Positions 25,492-33,051 of a stretch of 39,933 nt of DNA are shown piece by piece. The DNA is taken from positions 1 through 39,933 of the forward strand of contig JAGQZG010000002.1 in the NCBI GenBank assembly GCA_020435705.1, in the 5' to 3' direction. This DNA comes from Mangrovimonas sp. GTDB taxonomy: Bacteria > Bacteroidota > Bacteroidia > Flavobacteriales > Flavobacteriaceae. The translations under genes were made by a program, and so were the position numbers. The stretch's first letter is position 1. Each line of letters starts with the position of its first letter. Under the pieces are notes generated by a model. That model was given only the letters and a program-made list of their open reading frames with translations. It did not search any database and was not told the origin of the DNA.

Positions 25492-27246
25492 ATGAAACTA
25501 AAGATGAAAAATATCTATAAAATATTAACTGCGATACTAGTCTCGATTTTTTTGGTATCGTGTAATGATGGAATAGACCCAATCACAGCTGTGGATCCAG
25601 GACCAGATGCTGGAGCACCTACAGTCACCATAGTAAAACCAAGCAATGGGTTTGAAATTCAAGTTCCAGAAGCCGTTGCATCTGTTAATATTGAATTTGA
25701 TGCAGAAGATGATATAGAATTGGTTTCCGTTGTAGTAAATCTTGACGGTACTCCAATAGCATCTTATAATAATTTTACTGACTACAGAATTGTAAGTGAG
25801 GAGTTTACTTATGACAATGTAATGACAGGTGATCATATTTTAACCGTAGTAGCTACGGACTTGGCAGGAAATGTTACCACGTCAATGGTAAACTTTAGTA
25901 AAGAACCCCCATACACTCCTTTGTTCAATGGAGAAGTGTTCTACATGCCTTTTGAAGGAAGCTACACAGATTTAGTCTCTTTTGCCGATGCAAACGAAGT
26001 TGGTTCTCCTGGGTTTACTAATCAAGCCAAAGTTGGAACTAGTGCCTATTCAGGTGCAACAGATTCTTACTTAACTTTCCCTACAGCAGGGCTATTGGGA
26101 AGTGAATTTAGTGCTTCTTTTTGGCTGAACATTAATTCTACACCTGATAGAGCCGGAATTCTAGTTGTAGGACCAGAAGATACGGCCAATCCCACAGCTC
26201 AAAATAACCGTACCAGCGGATTCAGATTTTTCCGTGAAAATGCTGGCGGTATGCAACGTTTCAAATTGAATGTAGGAAACGGCACAGCCGACTCTTGGTT
26301 TGATGGAGGTGTTGCTGCTGATGTTGCACCTAACACTGGGGAATGGACACACTTTGCGTTTACTATTTCTGGAACTGAATGTGTGGTTTACATTAATGGA
26401 AATATTGTAAAGCAAGGCGCTTTCTCTGGAGTAGATTGGACTGGATGCGATTTCCTATCAATTATGTCTGGAGCACCTAGATTTACAGGATGGAGCCATT
26501 TCTCTGATTTAAGCTTTATGGATGAATTACGAATTTTTAATGTTGCTTTAACCCAACAAGAGGTTATCAAGCAGATGGCATTAGGAAATCAAAAATTATA
26601 CATGCCATTTAATGGTACCTTCACCGACAAAGTAACTGATACTGATGCCACAGAAGTTGGCTCTCCAGGTTTTTCAGGTGAAAATTTTGATGGAGGAAGT
26701 GGAGATTCTTATGAAGGTGCCACAGATTCCTATTTGACCTTCCCAACAGACAATCTAATGAATAGCGAATTCAGTGCTTCTTTTTGGATGAACGTAAACG
26801 GTACGCCCGATAGAGCAGGGATTTTAGTTATGGGCCCAGAAGATACAGCCAATCCTACGGCTCAAAATAACCGTACCAGCGGATTCAGGTTTTTCCGTGA
26901 AAATGCTGGCGGTATGCAACGTTTCAAATTGAATGTTGGAAACGGTACAGCCGATTCTTGGTTTGATGGTGGCACTGCTGCCGATGTAGCTCCAAATACA
27001 GGAAACTGGGATCATTTCGCCTTTACAATTTCTGCTACTGAATGTGTTGTGTATGTAAATGGTAATGTGGTTAAACAAGGTGCTTTCTCTGGCGTTGACT
27101 GGACAGGATGTGACATCCTATCTATTATGTCTGGTGCGCCAAGATTTACTGGATGGAGCCATTTTTCAGATCTAAGCTACATGGACGACTTAAGAATCTT
27201 TGACAAAGCATTAACTCAAACTGAAGTTCAGAGTTTAATGAACTAA
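25492..27246 (+). CDS. Surface lipoprotein with Ig-like domain and two LamG domains
   Basis: This 584-residue lipoprotein occupies the place of a surface glycan-binding protein (SusE/SusF position). The lipobox is IFLVSCND. Residues about 38-140 form an Ig-like domain, and residues 146-360 and 367-584 form two LamG (concanavalin A-like) domains. The two copies are spaced by 221 residues, and a 64-residue core (220-283 against 441-504) differs at only two positions. The second in-frame ATG at 25504 is an alternative start and gives a more usual signal peptide. It probably binds the PUL substrate at the cell surface; a hydrolase or lyase role is less likely since no catalytic set is recognised. 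Confidence 0.85.
   Translation: MKLKMKNIYKILTAILVSIFLVSCNDGIDPITAVDPGPDAGAPTVTIVKPSNGFEIQVPEAVASVNIEFDAEDDIELVSVVVNLDGTPIASYNNFTDYRIVSEEFTYDNVMTGDHILTVVATDLAGNVTTSMVNFSKEPPYTPLFNGEVFYMPFEGSYTDLVSFADANEVGSPGFTNQAKVGTSAYSGATDSYLTFPTAGLLGSEFSASFWLNINSTPDRAGILVVGPEDTANPTAQNNRTSGFRFFRENAGGMQRFKLNVGNGTADSWFDGGVAADVAPNTGEWTHFAFTISGTECVVYINGNIVKQGAFSGVDWTGCDFLSIMSGAPRFTGWSHFSDLSFMDELRIFNVALTQQEVIKQMALGNQKLYMPFNGTFTDKVTDTDATEVGSPGFSGENFDGGSGDSYEGATDSYLTFPTDNLMNSEFSASFWMNVNGTPDRAGILVMGPEDTANPTAQNNRTSGFRFFRENAGGMQRFKLNVGNGTADSWFDGGTAADVAPNTGNWDHFAFTISATECVVYVNGNVVKQGAFSGVDWTGCDILSIMSGAPRFTGWSHFSDLSYMDDLRIFDKALTQTEVQSLMN
26137..27100 (+). repeat. Tandem duplication inside the LamG gene
   Basis: The LamG unit is repeated in frame with a 663-base offset. 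A 47-base run is identical between 26227-26273 and 26890-26936, including all third codon positions. The ends of the units are more diverged than the core. Confidence 0.85.
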
Positions 27247-27253
27247 AAATAAT

Positions 27254-27275
27254 AGCACTTTCTAGGTGCTTTGAT
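27254..27275 (+). terminator. Weak hairpin after the LamG gene
   Basis: AGCAC (27254-27258) pairs with GTGCT (27266-27270) across a 7-base loop, followed by TTGATT. The stem is short, so it is a weak candidate. Confidence 0.25.
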
Positions 27276-27305
27276 TAGTAGTTAATTTGAATTAGCCTTT
27301 GTGCC

Positions 27306-27344
27306 TTTTAGCTGCATTTTGACTCGTTTGAAATGCAGCTAAAA
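27306..27344 (+). terminator. Perfect 14-bp hairpin between the LamG and hydrolase genes
   Basis: The arms 27306-27319 and 27331-27344 are perfectly complementary, with an 11-base loop. There is only a weak T run behind the 3' arm. It lies 22 bases before the first GH144 gene and may be a partial terminator or an mRNA-stabilising element separating the binding genes from the enzyme genes. Confidence 0.55.
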
Positions 27345-27365
27345 ATTTCTTAAACATTACCTTAA

Positions 27366-28724
27366 ATGAAATATTTTCACAAATACATTGTTGCACTGTC
27401 ATTAATTCCAGCGATGGTAAGTTGCAAGTTTGACAAAAAAGAAATTGCAATCTCTAATGATGTTTCAGCCAAGTCACACTGGACAGATGAACAATTATTG
27501 GACACTATTCAGTATCAAACATTTGAATATTTTTGGGAAGGCGCTGAACCAAACTCAGGAATGGCCAGAGAGCGACTTCATATGGATGATGTGTACCCAA
27601 CATCGCCTAAAAATACTGTAACCATTGGTGGAAGCGGATTTGGACTTATGGCAATTCTGGTTGGTGTTGAAAGAGGTTTCATCACCAGAAAACAGGCTCT
27701 GGATCGTTTTGTGAAAATTGTTGATTTTCTTGAAAAAGCAGATCGGTTTCATGGTGCTTGGCCGCACTGGCTTAATGGTGAAACAGGTAAAGTCCATCCA
27801 TTCAGTAAAAAAGATGATGGTGGAGATTTAGTTGAAACCGCTTTCCTAGTACAAGGTTTATTGACAGTTTCAGAATATTTTAAGGAGGGTAATGAAAAAG
27901 AAAAAGAATTAGTTTCCAAAATTGATACCCTTTGGAAAGGAGTAGAGTGGGATTGGTATACTAAAGGCGGTGAAGATGTGCTTTACTGGCATTGGTCTCC
28001 AGACTACGGCTGGGATATGAATTTCCCCGTAGGCGGTTATAATGAATGTTTGATTATGTATGTCCTGGCGGCGGCTTCGCCCACGCATTCCATTTCAAAA
28101 TCTGTTTATGATAAGGGTTGGGCTCGTAACGACTCTATTATTTCAAAGGATTCACTCTATGGTTTACCCTTGGTTTTGAATTACTATGAGCATAATGACG
28201 ATTTAGTTGGCCCCTTATTCTGGGCACATTATTCCTATTTGGGATTGAACCCCAAAGGACTTTCCGATAAGTATGCCAACTATTGGACACTAACCCAAAA
28301 CCAAGCTAAAATTCACTATAAGTATGCCCAAGAAAATCCTAAAAATTATAAGGGGTATGGCGATAGTCTTTGGGGATTAACATCTAGTTACTCAATCAAA
28401 GGATATGCAGGGCATAGACCAGATATGGACCTAGGTGTGATATCACCAACAGCTGCCTTTTCATCCTTTCCCTATACACCAAAAGAGAGCATGCAGATGC
28501 TACGGTATATGTATGAAAAACAAGATTCCCTCATCGGGAAATATGGGCCTTACGATGCGTTTAGTCTTCAAGATCATTGGTATTTGCCCAGATATTTGGC
28601 CATAGATCAAGGACCTATACCTGTAATGATTGAAAATTACAGATCTGGGTTGCTGTGGAAATTATTTATGAGGAACCAAGATGTGAAAAGAGGCTTGGAT
28701 AAACTAGGTTTTACCTATGAATAA
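27366..28724 (+). CDS. GH144-type glucan hydrolase, lipoprotein (copy 1)
   Basis: This 452-residue lipoprotein (lipobox AMVSC, Cys21) has a single PF10091 (glycoamylase-like) domain, the domain of CAZy family GH144. Conserved blocks are EYFWEGAEPNSG, GGSGFGLMAILVGVERGF, DRFHGAWPHWLNG, DDGGDLVETAFL, WHWSPDYGWDMN, PLFWAHYSYLGLNP and GVISPTAAFSSFPY. Characterised GH144 enzymes are endo-beta-1,2-glucanases with an (alpha/alpha)6 barrel; the exact activity here is inferred. The lipid anchor and preceding surface-binding genes suggest it acts at the cell surface or in the periplasm. It overlaps the next gene by eight bases. Confidence 0.88.
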   Translation: MKYFHKYIVALSLIPAMVSCKFDKKEIAISNDVSAKSHWTDEQLLDTIQYQTFEYFWEGAEPNSGMARERLHMDDVYPTSPKNTVTIGGSGFGLMAILVGVERGFITRKQALDRFVKIVDFLEKADRFHGAWPHWLNGETGKVHPFSKKDDGGDLVETAFLVQGLLTVSEYFKEGNEKEKELVSKIDTLWKGVEWDWYTKGGEDVLYWHWSPDYGWDMNFPVGGYNECLIMYVLAAASPTHSISKSVYDKGWARNDSIISKDSLYGLPLVLNYYEHNDDLVGPLFWAHYSYLGLNPKGLSDKYANYWTLTQNQAKIHYKYAQENPKNYKGYGDSLWGLTSSYSIKGYAGHRPDMDLGVISPTAAFSSFPYTPKESMQMLRYMYEKQDSLIGKYGPYDAFSLQDHWYLPRYLAIDQGPIPVMIENYRSGLLWKLFMRNQDVKRGLDKLGFTYE

Positions 28725-30891
28725 AACGGTTTTATATATAGGAGTTCTTTTGTTGTTTGCCAATTTAATTTCGGCCCAAGAGATTCCGTATATAAAAGTC
28801 CTCTTTGATAACAGTCCAATGCCTAATTCCTACTTTTATTCCAAGGTTTCCTTTGAGGGGAATAGTTGGGTTAAAAATGAAGGCAATAAGCTGCCAGTGT
28901 CAAGCAAAATATTCTTTACTCCCAAGAATGCACTCCTACTTGAGTATAACTCGGCTGAAAAAGGCAATTGGAAAGTAAGCATAGCTTATCATAACATAAG
29001 AGGATTGAACTATTTTCAGAAAGCAGAAAACCTTTCTTTTTGGATTTTTTTCCCATCTACAGTTGATGTTAAGAGTTTGCCTAATCTTCGCTTAAAGTTG
29101 AACAGAAATGATTTTTCAAATAGTGTTCAACTGCAAGAGTTTATTTCGGAAGTAAGGCAGAACAATTGGATACAGGTAAGCATTCCGTTGAGTCGATTTG
29201 GAAATAATCTTCAAACGGAAACTATATCTGGCCTTGAGCTTTCACAATCCAGTCCTAGCGAATTGAATCAAGTTTTTTATTTGGATCAAATCGAGTTTCT
29301 TCCAAATCCGTCTTCAGTATTTGGTTCTAAAACACCCAAATTGATCTCCGCTAAGGGCTATCAAAAGCATATTGATTTGCGTTGGGAAAAAGTAACGGAT
29401 TCATTAACCCATTACGTAAGGATTTTCAGAAAAGGATCACAGGATTCCGAGTTTAAATATATAGGGGTTCAAGACCCATGGATTTCTGGTTACACAGATT
29501 TTGTTGGCGACTCTAAAGATAATTTTACCTATAGAATTTCATTTTTAAGCAGAGATTATTCCACAACCTCATTTTCTAATGAACTAGAATCCAAAACAAA
29601 GGAAATGACGGATGAACAGTTGTTGGATATGGTTCAAGAATCCCATTTTAGATATTATTGGGATGGCGCCGAACCGCATTCAGGCTTAGCACTTGAAAAT
29701 ATCCCTGGTCGAACAACCATGATAGCAACGGGGGCATCAGGTTTTGGCATTATGGCCATTGTAGTGGGTGTAAAAAGAGGATTTATTACTAGAGATGAAG
29801 CTTCGCAAAGACTGTTGAAAATAGTGCGGTATCTATCAACAGCCGATCGCTTCCATGGAGCATTTCCACATTTTTTGGATGGACAAACAGGAAAAGTCGT
29901 ACCGTTTTTCGGACAAAGAGACAATGGGGCAGATTTAGTGGAGACCTCATTTCTTATGCAGGGATTATTAGTGGCAAAAGAATTTTTCGATGAGGAAAAT
30001 TCCGAAGAAATAGAAATTAGCTCAACTATAGAAAAATTGTGGCAAGAGATAGAATGGGATTGGTTCCGTCAAGAAAGCAGTCCAGGTTTTCTTACTTGGC
30101 ATTGGTCACCGGACCAATACTGGACTATTGACCATCAACTCATAGGTTGGAACGAAACCATGATTACTTATTTCTTGGCCATTGCTTCGCCAACACACAG
30201 CGTTCCTGCGTCTATGTACTATAGTGGTTGGGCAAGTCAATCGGAAAAGGCACAACAATATAGAAAAAATTGGGGCAAGACTGAAGATGGCTCCATGTAT
30301 ACCAATGGTAACACCTATTATGGCATTACATTACCCGTTGGTGTGTCTAATGGCGGCCCACTTTTTTTTATCCATTATTCCTACTTTGCACTTGATCCAC
30401 ATAAACTGACGGATGCCTATGTGAATTATTTTAACAACAATCAGCGTATTGCTCAAATTAACCAAAACTATTGTATTGACAATCCTGAAAACCACTTAGG
30501 GTATGGTGAAGATTTTTGGGGATTGACAGCCAGTGATGGCCCCTATGGATATTCGGCTGATGAGCCCAACGTTGTAAACGATAAGGGCAAAATAACCCCA
30601 ACAGGTGCCTTAGCTAGTTTTCCCTATACTCCAGAAGCTTCCATGAAAGCGTTAAAGAACTATTATCAAAACTATGGAAACTATTGGTACGGTTTTTATG
30701 GCTTTTACGATGCGATGTCATTGGAAGATAATTGGAGATCTTCGTTGTATATGGGGTTAAACCAAGCTCCTATTGTGATCATGATAGAAAATTACAGATC
30801 AGGTTTTGTTTGGGATTTGTTTATGAAAAATGAAGATGTGAAAAGAGGACTTGAACTATTGAATAAAGAAACGGAAAGAAAAAAGTTATGA
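28717..30891 (+). CDS. GH144-type hydrolase with N-terminal binding and Fn3-like domains (copy 2)
   Basis: This 724-residue protein has a signal peptide (about 1-21, cleaving near ISAQ), a beta-rich N-terminal region (about 25-195) that resembles a carbohydrate-binding domain, an Fn3-like segment (about 205-290) and a PF10091 domain (about 293-715). The catalytic domain is diverged from copies 1 and 3: WPHWLNG becomes FPHFLDG, DDGGD becomes RDNGAD, and FWAHYSYLGL becomes FFIHYSYFAL. These changes suggest a different binding cleft. The protein may be soluble in the periplasm or secreted, since no lipobox is present. It overlaps its neighbours by eight and four bases. Confidence 0.85.
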   Translation: MNKTVLYIGVLLLFANLISAQEIPYIKVLFDNSPMPNSYFYSKVSFEGNSWVKNEGNKLPVSSKIFFTPKNALLLEYNSAEKGNWKVSIAYHNIRGLNYFQKAENLSFWIFFPSTVDVKSLPNLRLKLNRNDFSNSVQLQEFISEVRQNNWIQVSIPLSRFGNNLQTETISGLELSQSSPSELNQVFYLDQIEFLPNPSSVFGSKTPKLISAKGYQKHIDLRWEKVTDSLTHYVRIFRKGSQDSEFKYIGVQDPWISGYTDFVGDSKDNFTYRISFLSRDYSTTSFSNELESKTKEMTDEQLLDMVQESHFRYYWDGAEPHSGLALENIPGRTTMIATGASGFGIMAIVVGVKRGFITRDEASQRLLKIVRYLSTADRFHGAFPHFLDGQTGKVVPFFGQRDNGADLVETSFLMQGLLVAKEFFDEENSEEIEISSTIEKLWQEIEWDWFRQESSPGFLTWHWSPDQYWTIDHQLIGWNETMITYFLAIASPTHSVPASMYYSGWASQSEKAQQYRKNWGKTEDGSMYTNGNTYYGITLPVGVSNGGPLFFIHYSYFALDPHKLTDAYVNYFNNNQRIAQINQNYCIDNPENHLGYGEDFWGLTASDGPYGYSADEPNVVNDKGKITPTGALASFPYTPEASMKALKNYYQNYGNYWYGFYGFYDAMSLEDNWRSSLYMGLNQAPIVIMIENYRSGFVWDLFMKNEDVKRGLELLNKETERKKL

Positions 30892-32249
30892 AAAAATTGA
30901 GTTATTTAATTTGTGTGTTATTATTGTTAAGCTCTTGTGGTTCAGATGATGGGCCAGGTTATCAAGAACCATATGACCCTTCGAACAACGATCCAGTGGT
31001 AGACCCATTGACAGATATTGAATTGATGGATTTAATCCAAGATAGAACATTCAATTATTTCTGGGATTATGCCGAAACCAATTCTGGTGCGGCAAGAGAG
31101 CGATACCATCCAGATGATCCAACGAACAGTCAGAATGTGGTAACTACTGGAGGAAGTGGTTTTGGCTTAATGGCTATTTTGGTTGGTATAGAGAGAGGTT
31201 TTGTAAGTCGTGCAGAAGGGGTACAACGCTTGAATCAGATTTTGACGTTTTTTGAAAATGCCGATAGATTTCATGGTGCATGGCCACATTGGTTAAACGG
31301 GGCTAATGGGAATATAATTCCTTTCAGTAGTCAGGATGATGGCGGTGATATTGTTGAAACAGCTTTTTTTGTTAAGGGCTTAATATGTGTAGTAGAATAT
31401 TTTAAAAATGGATCCACCGAGGAAATGGCTCTTTCCAATCTAGCAGATACTTTATGGAAAGGTGTAGAGTGGAATTGGTATACCAATAACCAAAATAAAT
31501 TGATTTGGCACTGGAGCCCCAATAATGGCTTCGCAATAAATCTGGAACTTAAAGGATATAATGAAACTCTGATAGCTTTTATATTGGGGGCGGCTTCACC
31601 AGATTATTCTATCCCAGTAGAAGCCTATGAACAAGGTTGGGCAAGTAATGGGGCTATAGAAACAGCAGCAACTCAGTATGGGTATCAACTAATATTGGAT
31701 CATGCAGGTACTGGAACTGGGCCTTTATTTTGGGCACATTACTCTTATTTGGGATTGAATCCAACTAATTTATCTGATCAATATGCCAACAGCTATTGGG
31801 ATGTTAATGTAAATCATACTATGATTAATTATTCCTACTGTGTAGACAATCCGCATAATTATACAGAGTATGGACCAGATTGTTGGGGGTTAACCGCTAG
31901 TTATAGTAGGGAAACAGATGGATCCGTTGGTTATTCAGCTCATGATCCTGAAAATGACAAAGGGGTTATTTCCCCAACTGCCGCCATAAGTTCAATTCCT
32001 TACACACCACAACAATCCTTGGCTGCTATGCATCATTTTTATAGTAAAGGAACCACATTGTTAGGTAATGCAGGTTTTTATGATGCTTTTAGTCCTCAAT
32101 ACAACTGGGTTACAAAAAGATATCTAGCCATTGATCAAGGTCCACAAATAGTCATGATTGAAAACTATAGAACGGGATTGCTATGGAATTTATTTATGCA
32201 AAACCAAGACGTTCAAAATGGTCTGGACGCCTTAGGGTTTAATTATTAA
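30888..32249 (+). CDS. GH144-type glucan hydrolase, lipoprotein (copy 3)
   Basis: This 453-residue lipoprotein has the lipobox LLSSCGSDD (Cys17) followed by an acidic/proline-rich linker that is typical of surface-exposed flavobacterial lipoproteins. Its PF10091 domain shares the copy 1 blocks: GGSGFGLMAILVG, DRFHGAWPHWLNG, DDGGDIVETAF, WHWSPNNGF, GPLFWAHYSYLGLNP and GVISPTAAISSIPY. The close likeness to copy 1 and the sandwiching of the diverged copy 2 suggest duplication followed by specialisation. The predicted activity is endo-beta-1,2-glucanase-type hydrolysis. It overlaps copy 2 by four bases. Confidence 0.88.
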   Translation: MKKLSYLICVLLLLSSCGSDDGPGYQEPYDPSNNDPVVDPLTDIELMDLIQDRTFNYFWDYAETNSGAARERYHPDDPTNSQNVVTTGGSGFGLMAILVGIERGFVSRAEGVQRLNQILTFFENADRFHGAWPHWLNGANGNIIPFSSQDDGGDIVETAFFVKGLICVVEYFKNGSTEEMALSNLADTLWKGVEWNWYTNNQNKLIWHWSPNNGFAINLELKGYNETLIAFILGAASPDYSIPVEAYEQGWASNGAIETAATQYGYQLILDHAGTGTGPLFWAHYSYLGLNPTNLSDQYANSYWDVNVNHTMINYSYCVDNPHNYTEYGPDCWGLTASYSRETDGSVGYSAHDPENDKGVISPTAAISSIPYTPQQSLAAMHHFYSKGTTLLGNAGFYDAFSPQYNWVTKRYLAIDQGPQIVMIENYRTGLLWNLFMQNQDVQNGLDALGFNY

Positions 32250-32265
32250 TTTAAGTTAGATAAAA

Positions 32266-33048
32266 ATGCTGAAAAAATTTGTTTTACTATTGGTATTTGC
32301 AAGCTCTCTCAATTTTGTATCGGCACAAGAGAACCTTTACGAAAGTGCTTACTTCATAAAAGAAAATGATACTCTTGCGTATCGAATTATGTATCCTCAG
32401 GATTTTTCCGAAGAAAACCAATATCCTTTAGTGCTCTTTCTTCATGGTGCAGGAGAACGTGGAAGCGACAACCAAAAACAGCTTGTGCATGGTAGTAAAT
32501 TATTCACAAGCACAATAAACAGAGGGGCTTTCCCTGCAATAGTTGTTTTCCCTCAATGTCCGCAGAAAAGCTATTGGTCAAATGCTGATGTAGACAGAAG
32601 CAGTTATCCCATTAAATTGGTATTTCCTAAAGATAAAGAACCCACTGAACCAATGGAAATGGTTATGTCCCTTATGGATGAATTTGTGGCCAAACCATTT
32701 GTAAATAAACAAAAAGTCTATGTGGGCGGTCTTTCCATGGGTGGTATGGGAACGTATGAAATTTTATCCAGAAAGCCGGATATGTTTGCAGCAGCCTTCG
32801 CTATTTGTGGTGGTGGTAATCCAGAACTGACTGAAAACTATGCCACTAAAATACCAATGTGGATTTTCCATGGGGCAAAAGATGATGTGGTGAATCCGCA
32901 ATTGTCAATAGATATGGTGAGTGCTATTCTAAAATTCGGAGGAAAACCTAACTTTACACTTTATGCCGATGATAATCATAACAGTTGGGACTCTGCCTTT
33001 GCTGAACCTGAATTATTACTATGGCTTTTTTCTAAAACTAAACAATAA
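32266..33048 (+). CDS. Secreted alpha/beta-hydrolase, esterase-like
   Basis: This 260-residue protein has a signal peptide (about 1-20, cleaving near VSAQ) and an alpha/beta-hydrolase fold. The nucleophile motif is GLSMGG with Ser157, the oxyanion region is FLHGAGERGSDN, the acid is in GAKDDVV (Asp206 or Asp207) and the histidine is His238 in DDNHNSW. It resembles the prolyl oligopeptidase-/PHB depolymerase-type carboxylesterases that recur in Bacteroidota PULs. It probably removes ester groups from the glycan, though peptidase activity cannot be excluded. The GH3 gene follows three bases after its stop. Confidence 0.85.
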   Translation: MLKKFVLLLVFASSLNFVSAQENLYESAYFIKENDTLAYRIMYPQDFSEENQYPLVLFLHGAGERGSDNQKQLVHGSKLFTSTINRGAFPAIVVFPQCPQKSYWSNADVDRSSYPIKLVFPKDKEPTEPMEMVMSLMDEFVAKPFVNKQKVYVGGLSMGGMGTYEILSRKPDMFAAAFAICGGGNPELTENYATKIPMWIFHGAKDDVVNPQLSIDMVSAILKFGGKPNFTLYADDNHNSWDSAFAEPELLLWLFSKTKQ

Positions 33049-33051
33049 CAC

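Noticed and set aside
25492-27246. LamG repeat as an assembly artefact
   Set aside because: The two units differ at many synonymous sites and more strongly at their ends, so they are not a copied read.
27366-32249. Three GH144 genes as evidence of a mobile element
   Set aside because: No transposase, integrase, terminal repeats or target-site duplication is visible; tandem gene duplication explains them.
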